A DNA stretch of 64,000 nucleotides, taken from the NCBI GenBank assembly GCA_964615905.1, contig CAZTUB010000010.1, positions 62,001 to 126,000 on the forward strand, given 5' to 3'. Below, piece by piece: positions 7,562 to 16,515 of the stretch. The position numbers were made by a program, and so were the translations under genes. The stretch's first letter is position 1. Each line of letters opens with the position of its first letter. The notes below the pieces were generated by a model. The model ran no database searches. It saw only the letters and a program-made list of their open reading frames with translations, and was not told where the DNA came from. This DNA comes from DATLMR01 sp964615905 (lineage in GTDB: Bacteria > Acidobacteriota > Blastocatellia > UBA7656).

Positions 7562-10210
7562 TCATTCGTATCTTAGCGCCAGAATCGGGTCGACCTTCAT
7601 CGCGCGCCGAGCGGGGACGTAGCAGGCCACGAAAGCTACGGCGGTCAACACGACGGCGATCAGGCCGAAAACAACCGGATCGGTCGCGCTCACTCCGAAA
7701 AGCAGGCTCGACATGAGTCGCGTCAGACCGAGCGCGGCACCAAGCCCTAACGCTACCCCCACAATCGTCAAGACCATCCCCTGCCTGACGACCAGCTTGA
7801 GAATGTCGCTTCTCTGCGCGCCGAGCGCGATGCGCACGCCTATCTCGTGCGTGCGCTGCGCCACGGTGAAACTCATCACGCCGAAGATGCCTGTCGCCGC
7901 CAGCGCCAGCGCGACCAGCGCGAACACGCCGAGCAAGATCATGTTGAACCGGCGCGAGGCTACCGATTTAGATACCATCTCGCTCAGCGTACGAACCTGG
8001 AAGATGAGCTGGTCTTTATTTATCTCCCGGATAGCCTGCCGTACGGCGGGGGCCATCTCGGCCGGGTTGCCTGAGCTGGCACGCACGACGAGGGTCATCT
8101 GGCTCTTGGGCGACTGTAAAAACGAGACGTACTGCACAGGCACAACGTCTTCATCCAGCCCGCGCTGGCGAACATCCTTGACCACTCCGACGATCTCGCG
8201 GACAGGCTCGTCATCCATGACGAGGCGTTTGCCTATCGGGTCTTCGTCCGGGAAATAGCGGCGCGCAAAAGAGTCATTGATGACGACCACGTGCGGGGAC
8301 GAAAGCGAATCTTGCTCGGTCATCGCCCGCCCTTTGAGCAAGGGCATCTTCAACACGTCGAAGTAGCCGGGGCTGATGATCTGATACCGCGCGGAGTGGC
8401 TATTACCCGGCTCGGTCGGCGGGCGGCCTTCGACGTTGAACGTGTAGACAATATCGGCTTCGCCAATAGGCAGCAGGGTGGTCAAGGCGGTAGATTCTAT
8501 CCCGGGTAACTGCCCGACACGCTCCATGATCTGCTGGAAAGCGGCGACCTTCTGTTCGGGCTTCGGGACCTTCGAGCCTGACAGCGGTAACGTCATCGAA
8601 AGCGCCCCTTCGGGCTCGTATCCCGCATCGACCGATGTAAGCCGCGCAAAGCTCTTGATCAAAAGCCCCGCGCCGATGACGAGCACCACAGACAAAGCGA
8701 CTTCGACGACGACGAGCGCGCTGCGCAGCGACCGCCGAGCGCCGCCCGACCCGCCGCCCCTCGACCCTTCTTTCATCACGTCGTTGAGGTTGACTTTGGA
8801 AGCCTGAAGCGCAGGCGTCAGGCCGAAAAGTACCCCCGTCAAAACAGAGACCAGAAGCGTGAATCCAAGCACGTTTCTATCAAGGCCGACCTGATCCATG
8901 CGCGGCAGGTCGGCGGGACTTGCGGCGACAAGCGCGCCAAGCCCCCAGTTGGCAAGCAACAGCCCCGCTGCCGCTCCGAGAAACGAGAGCAGAAGACTCT
9001 CAACAAGCAGCTGCCGAACTATGCGCGGGCGGCTCGCCCCAAGCGCGGTCCTGACGGCCATCTCTTTGCCGCGCCCGCTCGCCCGCGCGAGCAGAAGGTT
9101 GGCCACGTTTGCGCAGGCTATCAGCAGGACGAACCCGACTGCGCCAAAAAGGATCAGCAGCGCGGGCCGCATCTTGCCCACGAGGTCTTCGTGCAGCGAG
9201 ACGACGCGGACGCGCTTGCCTGTATTTACGTCCGGGTATTCCGCTTCAAGGCTCGCGGCAATGCTGTTGAGCTCCGCCTGCGCCTGCTCTATCGTAACGC
9301 CCGGTTTCAGTTTTGCCACGACCGGCAGAAATATCAGCGAGCGACCCGTCTTATATTTCGGGTCCATATCTGGTAAGAACGGCCCCCAGTATTGGGCCGG
9401 TTTTTCAAACTCAATCGGGAACTTGAAACCCGCGGGCATAACCCCTATGACGGTCCTCGACCCGCTCAGCTTGATCGTCTGGCCGATGATGCCGGGGTCG
9501 CCTCCGAACCGCGTCTGCCACAGATCGTGGCTCAAGACTATGACAGGCTCAGCGCCTTCTTTGTCTTCTTCCGTAGTAAAAACTCGCCCTAGCGCGGGCT
9601 GCACTCCGAGAATCGGGAACAGCTCCGCCGACACGTCCGCGCCAAAGACTACCTCCGGCCCGTCCGAGCCTGTAAGCACCGCGCCGGAGCCGAGACAGAC
9701 GGCGGCGTTCTCAAGCGTCTGGCTTCGGGCTTTATAATCCGCAAAGTTAGGGTATGAGAAAGGGCCGCGCGCATCCGGTATTGGCGCGGACGCGGTGAAA
9801 AGGGTGACGATCCGTTCGGGGTCTTCAAACGGCAGAGGGCGCAGCAGCACGGTATTGACCACGCTGAATATCGCCGTGTTGGCCCCTATCCCTAACGCGA
9901 GCGCCGTGACCGCAATGAGCGTGAAGCCGGGCCGCTTTGCCAGCATACGCAGCCCGAATCGCAAGTCTTGCCATAATATGTCGAGCATGCCGCCTCCCCT
10001 GATGTCGCGGGCCCTATCTTTGACCCGCGCAAAGTTTCCAAAGCTCCGCACAGCCGCGCGCCGCGCCTCGTCGGAACTCATCCCCGACCTGATGTTGGCC
10101 TCCGTGACCATCTCTATGTGACAGCGAAGCTCTTCGTCGATCTCGCGGTCGATCTTATCGCCGCGCACGAACCCGCTGAGCCGCGCCGCCGCAACTTTGA
10201 ACCATCTCAT
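7562..10210 (-). CDS. ADOP-family ABC permease (MacB/FtsX-like), long form
   Basis: This is an 882-residue inner-membrane permease of the acidobacterial duplicated orphan permease type. Residues 1-75 form a soluble N-terminal helix-rich domain (EIDEELRCHIEMVTEANIR...) found on PadR-linked members. Next come two MacB_PCD plus FtsX-permease units: WQDLRFGLRMLAKRPGFTLIAV starts the first, and a second periplasmic domain with FtsX helices ends at ARRAMKVDPILALRYE. No nucleotide-binding domain is encoded beside it, hence 'orphan'. It lies 13 nt downstream of the PadR gene in an evident two-gene operon, so expression is probably PadR-controlled. The transported compound is unknown; drug, peptide or lipid efflux is the family guess. 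Confidence 0.92.
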   Translation of the reverse strand: MRWFKVAAARLSGFVRGDKIDREIDEELRCHIEMVTEANIRSGMSSDEARRAAVRSFGNFARVKDRARDIRGGGMLDILWQDLRFGLRMLAKRPGFTLIAVTALALGIGANTAIFSVVNTVLLRPLPFEDPERIVTLFTASAPIPDARGPFSYPNFADYKARSQTLENAAVCLGSGAVLTGSDGPEVVFGADVSAELFPILGVQPALGRVFTTEEDKEGAEPVIVLSHDLWQTRFGGDPGIIGQTIKLSGSRTVIGVMPAGFKFPIEFEKPAQYWGPFLPDMDPKYKTGRSLIFLPVVAKLKPGVTIEQAQAELNSIAASLEAEYPDVNTGKRVRVVSLHEDLVGKMRPALLILFGAVGFVLLIACANVANLLLARASGRGKEMAVRTALGASRPRIVRQLLVESLLLSFLGAAAGLLLANWGLGALVAASPADLPRMDQVGLDRNVLGFTLLVSVLTGVLFGLTPALQASKVNLNDVMKEGSRGGGSGGARRSLRSALVVVEVALSVVLVIGAGLLIKSFARLTSVDAGYEPEGALSMTLPLSGSKVPKPEQKVAAFQQIMERVGQLPGIESTALTTLLPIGEADIVYTFNVEGRPPTEPGNSHSARYQIISPGYFDVLKMPLLKGRAMTEQDSLSSPHVVVINDSFARRYFPDEDPIGKRLVMDDEPVREIVGVVKDVRQRGLDEDVVPVQYVSFLQSPKSQMTLVVRASSGNPAEMAPAVRQAIREINKDQLIFQVRTLSEMVSKSVASRRFNMILLGVFALVALALAATGIFGVMSFTVAQRTHEIGVRIALGAQRSDILKLVVRQGMVLTIVGVALGLGAALGLTRLMSSLLFGVSATDPVVFGLIAVVLTAVAFVACYVPARRAMKVDPILALRYE

Positions 10211-10223
10211 AAAGGCCCGCCCC

Positions 10224-10556
10224 TCAAGTCGTCTGCATCACGTTCGAGATGGCCAGGGCAAGCTGCTGCCAGCTCTCCTCTTCGACAACCAGCTGTTTCC
10301 TGCCCGATCTTGTGAGCGTGTAAAACCTGGCCTTGCGCCCCGTCTCAGAGACCCCCCACTCGGAACTTATCCAATCCTGCTGCTCGATACGGTATAGCGC
10401 CGGGTAGAGCGACCCTTGCTCGATTACCAGCAGCCCGTCGGAAATCTGCTGTATGCGCTGGATGATGCCGTACCCGTGCAAGGGCCCCAGGCTGAGCGCC
10501 TTCAAGATCAACATGTCGAGCGTGCCTTGCAGCAAACCCGCTTTTGTCACCGTCAC
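10224..10556 (-). CDS. PadR-family transcriptional regulator
   Basis: This is a 110-residue winged-helix repressor: LLQGTLDMLILKALSLGPLHGYGI followed by QGSLYPALYRIEQQDWI is the PadR DNA-binding core, and ETGRKARFYTLTRSGRKQL is the wing. The start is a GTG at 10554-10556, supported by GGAGG seven nt upstream. It precedes the large permease gene by 13 nt, the usual arrangement in acidobacteria, where the regulator probably represses its own operon until a ligand binds. Candidate operator repeats lie at 10577-10619. Confidence 0.95.
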   Translation of the reverse strand: MTVTKAGLLQGTLDMLILKALSLGPLHGYGIIQRIQQISDGLLVIEQGSLYPALYRIEQQDWISSEWGVSETGRKARFYTLTRSGRKQLVVEEESWQQLALAISNVMQTT

Positions 10557-10576
10557 GATTGAGCCTCCGTTTGATA

Positions 10577-10619
10577 GGTTGCCTAGACGCGCATAGTATG
10601 CCTAAGTCATACCTAGAGT
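10577..10619 (-). promoter_or_regulatory. Candidate padR promoter/operator with repeated CCTAGA-like motifs
   Basis: Three similar motifs, GCCTAGA (10581), GCCTAAG (10600) and ACCTAGA (10611), lie directly upstream of the padR GTG. Read on the gene strand, TTGACA (complement of 10617-10622) is followed about 18-20 nt later by CATACT/TACTAT, a possible -35/-10 pair. Overlap of repeats and promoter suggests autoregulation. This is inference from position and repetition. Confidence 0.4.
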
Positions 10620-10744
10620 GTCAAGGTATCAGGTTAAAAAATTTATCGATTGCGCGGTTGGCGTCGAACAGTTGCCTGAGCGGGGTACTCTATATTAGTT
10701 TGAAATAGAAACCGGATGACTTTGAATATGCAGGAGGGGAGATT

Positions 10745-13432
10745 ATGTGGAAAAACTACATTGTCGTTTTAACGATTTCGATAGTGGTCTTGATGACAGT
10801 CGCTTCCTCCGCGCTCGGGCAGCAGGGGCTTCCGCCGCTGATCGACAGGCAGTTGTTCTTTGGCGACCCGGAGATCTCAGGGGCGCAGCTATCACCCGAC
10901 GGGCGCTTTATCGCGTTTATCAAGCCGCTTAACGGCACGCGCAATATCTGGGTCAAGCGCACGAGCGAGCCGTTCAGCGCGGCCCGCCCCATAACAAACG
11001 ATACGAAGCGCCCGATACCCGGCTACTTCTGGAGCCGCGACGGCCGCGCAATCCTCTTTGTGCAGGACCAGGGCGGCGATGAGAACTTCAACATCTTTGC
11101 GGTCAACCCCGAGGACCGCCCGGCCGCCGGGCAAGAGGTTCCGGCCGCGCGCAACCTGACCGACGCCAAAGGGGTCGCGGCTACAATTTATGCGGTCCCC
11201 AAGAGCGACCCGAACACGATCTTTGTCGGGCTGAACGACCGCGACCCGGCCTGGCACGATCTCTACAAAGTCAACATCGCTACGGGAGAGCGGACGCTCG
11301 TGCGCAAGAACACAGAGCGGATAACGGGCTGGGTCTTCGATCAGAAAGACCAGCTCCGGCTTGCGACGCGCTCGGCCGAAAGCGGCGATACGGAGGTTCT
11401 CAGAGTGGACCCGGGCGGGTTCAAGAAGATCTATTCTTGCTCGGTCTTTGAGACCTGCGGCCCGATCCGTTTTCACAAAGACGGCAAGCGCGTCTACATG
11501 ATCACGAACAAGAGTGAAAGCGTTGACCTGATCGGGCTGACGTTGTTAGACCCGGAAACAGGTAAAGAGGAGATGGTCGAGTCCGACCCGCTCAAGCGCG
11601 TCGATTTCGGCGGCGCGACTTTTTCGGATCTTAGCGACGAGCTCGTCGCCACAAGCTACGGGGACGAAAGGACGCGGGTCTATTGGAGAGACAAGGCGTT
11701 TGAAGCCGATTACAACCTGTTGAAGAAGCAGTTGCCGGGCAAAGAGATCAACTTCGGTTCCGGGACGAAAGACGAGCAGATGTGGCTTATTTCGGCCTCA
11801 AGCGACCGCGAGCCCGGCGAGACGTACCTCTATGACCGTAAAACGAAGAGGCTGACCTTGCAGTACAGGCTCTTTGACAAGCTCCCGCGCGAATCGCTGG
11901 CCGAGATGAAGCCCATAAGCTACAAGTCTTCCGACGGGCTTGAGATACCGGCATTCCTTACCTTACCGAAAGGCGTCGCGGCGCGTAACCTCCCGCTCGT
12001 TGTCTTTCCTCACGGCGGCCCGTGGGGGCGTGACGCGTGGGGCTACGACGCGTTCGCGCAGTTTCTGGCCAACCGTGGTTATGCGGTCTTGCAGCCGAAC
12101 TTCCGCGCGTCGGTCGGGTACGGCAAGAAGTTCCTGAACGCGGGCAACAACGAGTGGGGTCAGAAGATGCAGGACGACCTCACCTGGGGCGCGAAGCATC
12201 TGATCGCGCAAGGCGTCGCAGACCCGAAGCGCGTAGGCATCATGGGCGGCTCTTACGGCGGCTACGCTGTGCTCGCGGGGCTGACCTTCACGCCCGACGT
12301 ATACGCGGCAGGTGTTTCAATCGTCGGCCCGTCGAACCTGATCACGCTGCTCAACTCGATCCCGCCCTACTGGGAGCCTATCCGCAAGCTCTTCACGGAG
12401 CGCATGGGCGACCCGACCACGCCTGAGGGCCGCGCGCAGCTTGAGCGACAGTCGCCGCTCAATTCGGCCGCTAAGATCAACGACCCGCTTCTGGTGATCC
12501 AGGGCGCAAACGACCCGCGGGTGAAGAAGGCCGAATCGGATCAAATCGTCGTAGCGTTGCGCGAGCGCGGCTTTCCCGTTGAGTACCTGGTTGCGCCCGA
12601 TGAGGGGCACGGGTTCCACAGGCCCGTAAACAACCTGGCGATGGTCGCTTCTGTCGAGAAGTTTTTGGCCAAACACCTCGGCGGCCGCTATCAGCAGGAG
12701 ATGACGCCCGAGGTGGCGACGCGGTTGAAAGAGATCACGGTCGATGTCAAGACCGTCGAGATGCCCAACAAAGTCGACGCCTCTGCGGTCAAAGTGCCCA
12801 AACCCGCTCGCGACCTTCAACCCGGAACGACAAACTACAAGGCCACTCTTGAGATGGCCGGGCAGACCATACCCGTCACGGTCGTGTCGGAAGTCAAAGA
12901 GGAGAACGGCGCGTGGGTCGTGACCGAAAACGCGAAGCTTTCGTTTGGGGACATAAGCGACCGGACCGTACTTGAAAAAGGGAGCCTCATTCCCATCAAG
13001 CGCTCGATCAAACAGGGGCCTGTGACAATCGAGCTTGAGTTCAAAGACGGCAAGGCGACAGGGACGATGAATATGAACGGGCAGTCTCGCCCGATCTCCG
13101 TGGAGACGGGAGGGCCGCTTTTCGCAGACGGGTCCGGCGCATCGCTGACTATGGCCTCGCTGCCGCTTGCAGAAAACTACACCGCCCTGTTTCGCAACCT
13201 CGACGTGCAGACGCAGAAGACGAAGATGATGCAGCTGAAAGTGGTCGGCGTCGAGAAGGTGACAGTCCCTGCGGGCACATTCGATGCTCTGAAGCTGGAG
13301 GTCACCTCGGCCGAAGGCGAGGGGGGCAAGACCACTGTCTGGGTAGATAAAGAGACACGCAAGGTGCTGAAGGTCAGCTCGGTCATCCCGCAGATGAACG
13401 GCGCTGTCTTCACATCCGAGCTGGATAAATAA
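10745..13432 (+). CDS. Secreted S9 prolyl-oligopeptidase with extra C-terminal domain
   Basis: This is an 895-residue serine peptidase that is probably exported. Residues 1-26 form a signal peptide (MWKNYIVVLTISIVVLMTVA then SALG-Q). A beta-propeller built of SPDGRF-like blades follows to about residue 390, then the alpha/beta-hydrolase catalytic domain. The triad is visible: Ser503 in GGSYGGY, Asp590 in QGANDPRV and His622 in DEGHGFH. About 230 residues follow the usual end of the peptidase; this tail (LQPGTTNYKATLEMAGQTIPV ... KTTVWVDKETRKVLKV) resembles a DUF3108-like beta domain and is an unusual fusion. GGAGGGG lies ahead of ATG 10745. A hairpin (13434-13519) separates it from the convergent M36 gene. 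Confidence 0.9.
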   Translation: MWKNYIVVLTISIVVLMTVASSALGQQGLPPLIDRQLFFGDPEISGAQLSPDGRFIAFIKPLNGTRNIWVKRTSEPFSAARPITNDTKRPIPGYFWSRDGRAILFVQDQGGDENFNIFAVNPEDRPAAGQEVPAARNLTDAKGVAATIYAVPKSDPNTIFVGLNDRDPAWHDLYKVNIATGERTLVRKNTERITGWVFDQKDQLRLATRSAESGDTEVLRVDPGGFKKIYSCSVFETCGPIRFHKDGKRVYMITNKSESVDLIGLTLLDPETGKEEMVESDPLKRVDFGGATFSDLSDELVATSYGDERTRVYWRDKAFEADYNLLKKQLPGKEINFGSGTKDEQMWLISASSDREPGETYLYDRKTKRLTLQYRLFDKLPRESLAEMKPISYKSSDGLEIPAFLTLPKGVAARNLPLVVFPHGGPWGRDAWGYDAFAQFLANRGYAVLQPNFRASVGYGKKFLNAGNNEWGQKMQDDLTWGAKHLIAQGVADPKRVGIMGGSYGGYAVLAGLTFTPDVYAAGVSIVGPSNLITLLNSIPPYWEPIRKLFTERMGDPTTPEGRAQLERQSPLNSAAKINDPLLVIQGANDPRVKKAESDQIVVALRERGFPVEYLVAPDEGHGFHRPVNNLAMVASVEKFLAKHLGGRYQQEMTPEVATRLKEITVDVKTVEMPNKVDASAVKVPKPARDLQPGTTNYKATLEMAGQTIPVTVVSEVKEENGAWVVTENAKLSFGDISDRTVLEKGSLIPIKRSIKQGPVTIELEFKDGKATGTMNMNGQSRPISVETGGPLFADGSGASLTMASLPLAENYTALFRNLDVQTQKTKMMQLKVVGVEKVTVPAGTFDALKLEVTSAEGEGGKTTVWVDKETRKVLKVSSVIPQMNGAVFTSELDK

Positions 13433-13433
13433 C

Positions 13434-13519
13434 GGCCAGCGGCCGGGGCAGTGGTCGGTAAAGAGGAAACTATACTACGTTTGTCACTCGTCCTCTTTAC
13501 CGACCACAGGCCGCTGGCC
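13434..13519. terminator. Long nested inverted repeat between convergent peptidase genes
   Basis: Two nested perfect arms are present: 11 bp (13434-13444 with 13509-13519) and 17 bp (13451-13467 with 13491-13507). They enclose a 23-nt loop, in the 95 bp between the S9 stop (13432) and the M36 stop (13528). It probably terminates both transcripts. It shares position and design with the heptamer palindromes but not their sequence. Confidence 0.65.
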
Positions 13520-13527
13520 GCTGCCTT

Positions 13528-16095
13528 TTACTGCCTGATTATCCTTACGTCATCTATGCCCGCTTCGATCAGGCTCGCGGTCGAAGCATCTGCGGCCTCG
13601 ATCAGTATGGTTATAGTCTGACCGGCGAACGCGTTCAGGCTCACGCTCGTAGAAGCCCACGCGCCGTTGACGTTCGTCGCCGCGCCGAGCCTCTGGAAGA
13701 CAGTCGTGTTAGTCGCCGCCCCGAAGACGCGGACACGTAAGAAGTCCGCGCTCGTAGCGTTGCTCCCGTGCGCGAGGTAGAAGCTGAACGACAGCGTGAG
13801 GTTGCCCGTGGCAGGCAGCGTTATCGACGGCGAGCGAACGGAAGTCACCCCGCCGTCAACGTCAAAGTCGCCCGCAGCCGCGCCTGCCAGTCGTCCCGTC
13901 ACGAGATCGTTGACGCCGCTCACGGTCGTGCCGAGCTGCTTGGTTCCGCTCGAGGTTGTCGTCGCCGGGTCGCCGCGCTCCCACAGGCCGGTCGTCGCCG
14001 TGTCTGTCCCGCTCGGATTCACCACCCAGCCGAGACTGGTCTCGAACGTATCCTGAAATACGACCGTCCCGCCCGCGCAATCGACAGGCACGTCGCTCGC
14101 GGCATTGTGAGTGGTCCCGTTATTTCCGCTGGCCGACACGCCCATGCCGTGACGCGCAAAGACCGTCCAGATAGCGCAGCGGTTGGCGTTGAGGTTGAGC
14201 GCCTGATCGGCTTGCAGTATCCCGTCACGCGCGTTCAAAAACGACGGGCTGCAAGGCGTGAACTTCATGCCTTCCAAAACGAGCCGGTCAGTTATGGCAG
14301 CGCCGAGCGTGTTGCGAAGGTCCCACAACGTAGCGGCCCATACTTCGCCGTCGCGATGCACCTGGAACCCGCCCGCCCCGATGTCCGCGTACGAATCGTG
14401 TATGGGGTTGGCCGGGACGGTGTAGGCCGCTCGCCTGATACCCGAAGTGGAGTTGCCGGTCGCATAGTCGCCCACGCGCCCGTCGTTGTAGAAGGTGATC
14501 GCCCAGTAATCACTCCAGCCTTCGCCCATCGCCCCCGCCTGCGTGCCGCCGAGGCAGGTCGTGCTCCCGCCGCCGACAAGGCGGTTCGATACGCCGTGAC
14601 CGTATTCGTGCATAACCACGTCGCCGTCTACGGAGCTGTCACGGTCGTCTGAGAGGCTCGTCGTGCCCTGCGTAAAGAGGTACTGCTGCATGCGCGGGCG
14701 GCTGCCTTCGGGCGGCGTGGCGAAGTTGGCGTTGTTTGTGCCGGACCCGTCCTGGGCTTCGGCCCTGACAGAGTCGTTGCCCGTGCCGCCGCGACCGAAG
14801 TTGTTCGTCTGGAAATTCCTCGCCGTCTCTGTGAAGCCGAGACGGTAGTGGAAATCGTGCGCGATGTTGTTGAAGTAGAAAAGATTCGTGACCACGGCCG
14901 GTCTTTGCGTGCGCGGGTCAACGCCCGTCGCAAACGGGAAGGTGAAATCCTGGTTGGCGGCGAACGCGTGGCCGTTTGATAAGCCGGTCGTGTTGTTCGC
15001 GTCGGGCGCGTTATTGGCGTCCGTGTCCAGGTAGGCTTCGACGTTGTTGCCCGTCGTGACGGTCGAAGTGCCCATCCACCCGGCCGTCGTATTAATTACG
15101 ATGTCGCCGACGAAGGATTCGAGCGTGCGCCCGCTAAACCCGGGGTGCTGCCTGTAGACCGTCCCCTGCGCAACGTCTGCGTAGAGGTTGTAGCGCAACA
15201 AAAGCGCGCCGGTGTTCGCGTCCAGGCATATCTCGTACCACTCGCTAGGACCGGCGTCGACGTACATGTGCCAGATGAGCACGGGCTTGCCGCCGATCCG
15301 CATGACGCGCAGGTTCGATAGTATGTCGTCGTGACTTGGGCCGAGCGGGTTGCGGTAGTAGGCGCGGTCGCCTCGCGCCGCGCGCCCTTTGACCAGCTCG
15401 AAAGTCTTCGGAGCCTCGCGGCCCGAATAGTTAAACGCTTCGGCAATGGCCGACTCTTCCGAAAGTTTCGGGGTCGTATTCACCTTGCCGTTCGGGATGA
15501 CCTGGCCCTCCATGACGGAGAGCACCTCTCCCCTGGAGTTGACGGCGACCTGGACCTGGCCTTGATAAAGCGGCACGCCGCCAATCGTTTGATTGTAGCT
15601 GAGGAAAGTGGTCTCGCCGTCCGGGTCCACATTTTCGAGTTTCAGCTTGCGAACCTCGCGCGCCGTCAACCCGAAGACAGTGGTGTTGTCCGATATAAAG
15701 CGGCGGGCGACCTTGTCGGCGGTCCCTGTGGCAGGCTCCGAAAGCGGGCCTACGGTGTTGAAGAACATCTTTGGCACGCCTGCTTCATTAAGCTCATAGC
15801 GCAGGTGATCGCGGTGCTCGGGGCGCAGGGTCGCGCGGAACGTCTCCATTGCATCGACGCGCGCCTGGTGAAGGCTATCTTCAGGCCGCGTCTTCGGGCT
15901 CCGCGCCCTGTCGGCCTCCTCGATCTCAGCCAGCTCCTGGCGTATATCGTAGTTGGGCAACCCCAGAATCGCAGCCTGCGACGGGCTTGCCTCACTCGCG
16001 CCGGGTTTGGCTCGATCAGCGCTTGCAATATTGAGTTGAATAAACGGCGGGACGGCCAGAGCAACCATGATTAATAGAAACCATGTCTTACGCAT
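13528..16095 (-). CDS. Secreted M36 (fungalysin-type) metallopeptidase
   Basis: This is an 855-residue exported zinc endopeptidase. A signal peptide occupies residues 1-26 or so (MRKTWFLLIMVALAVPPFIQ). The pro-region contains FTP/PepSY-like sequence (DNTTVFGLTAREVRKLKLENV), which normally keeps the enzyme inactive until cleavage. The catalytic domain carries His496-Glu-Tyr-Gly-His500 (VVMHEYGHGVSNRL), with GEGWSDYWA providing the third zinc ligand. The last 175 residues (FQDTFETSLGWVVNPSG...) form a beta-sandwich-like adhesion or carbohydrate-binding domain. AAGGAG precedes ATG 16093-16095. Family assignment is firm; substrates are presumably environmental proteins. Confidence 0.94.
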   Translation of the reverse strand: MRKTWFLLIMVALAVPPFIQLNIASADRAKPGASEASPSQAAILGLPNYDIRQELAEIEEADRARSPKTRPEDSLHQARVDAMETFRATLRPEHRDHLRYELNEAGVPKMFFNTVGPLSEPATGTADKVARRFISDNTTVFGLTAREVRKLKLENVDPDGETTFLSYNQTIGGVPLYQGQVQVAVNSRGEVLSVMEGQVIPNGKVNTTPKLSEESAIAEAFNYSGREAPKTFELVKGRAARGDRAYYRNPLGPSHDDILSNLRVMRIGGKPVLIWHMYVDAGPSEWYEICLDANTGALLLRYNLYADVAQGTVYRQHPGFSGRTLESFVGDIVINTTAGWMGTSTVTTGNNVEAYLDTDANNAPDANNTTGLSNGHAFAANQDFTFPFATGVDPRTQRPAVVTNLFYFNNIAHDFHYRLGFTETARNFQTNNFGRGGTGNDSVRAEAQDGSGTNNANFATPPEGSRPRMQQYLFTQGTTSLSDDRDSSVDGDVVMHEYGHGVSNRLVGGGSTTCLGGTQAGAMGEGWSDYWAITFYNDGRVGDYATGNSTSGIRRAAYTVPANPIHDSYADIGAGGFQVHRDGEVWAATLWDLRNTLGAAITDRLVLEGMKFTPCSPSFLNARDGILQADQALNLNANRCAIWTVFARHGMGVSASGNNGTTHNAASDVPVDCAGGTVVFQDTFETSLGWVVNPSGTDTATTGLWERGDPATTTSSGTKQLGTTVSGVNDLVTGRLAGAAAGDFDVDGGVTSVRSPSITLPATGNLTLSFSFYLAHGSNATSADFLRVRVFGAATNTTVFQRLGAATNVNGAWASTSVSLNAFAGQTITILIEAADASTASLIEAGIDDVRIIRQ

Positions 16096-16515
16096 ACGGT
16101 TTTCTCCTTTTCAATCTGAAGTGGCAGAACGGACAAGAGACCGCCTGTACCTCCTCTCGCAAAGCAGGAGGGCCTGCCCTACGGGCTTACATCGGTCTTC
16201 TTACGTGAGGACTTAAACTAACGCTCTAAAACATTTCCACTGGAGCATAGTGTTGCTTCGCGCACGACGCCCGCAAAGGGAAATTCTATATGTCGTTTTC
16301 TTAGTGGGAAGAAGATCGCGGCTCGTTGTGACTCCACTCTTCCGCTAAGCGATTCACAACACGATGTGGTCTATATCACATCCGCCGTGACATACTCAAG
16401 GGTTTTTTAATCCGCCCCCTCGCGGTGGTGATCGAATGACGACCGAAGTGCAATAGAGCTCTGCGTATGCGTTCTGATAAGAGCGCAATTACACGGTAAG
16501 AACGGAGCTACCCGA
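16096..16515. other. Intergenic region between divergent M36 and MBL genes
   Basis: These 420 bp contain no convincing coding sequence in either direction. They hold the M36 ribosome-binding site at the left edge and a CRP/FNR-like palindrome at 16364-16381. No tRNA or structured RNA was recognised. Confidence 0.6.
16364..16381. promoter_or_regulatory. Candidate CRP/FNR-family operator
   Basis: The palindrome ATGTG-N8-CACAT is perfect over its five-base arms and differs from the classical TGTGA-N6-TCACA consensus by one base (TGTGG-N6-TCACA). It lies 135 bp upstream of the metallo-beta-lactamase-fold gene and about 270 bp upstream of the M36 gene. Binding by a CRP/FNR-type regulator is inferred from the motif alone. 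Confidence 0.45.
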
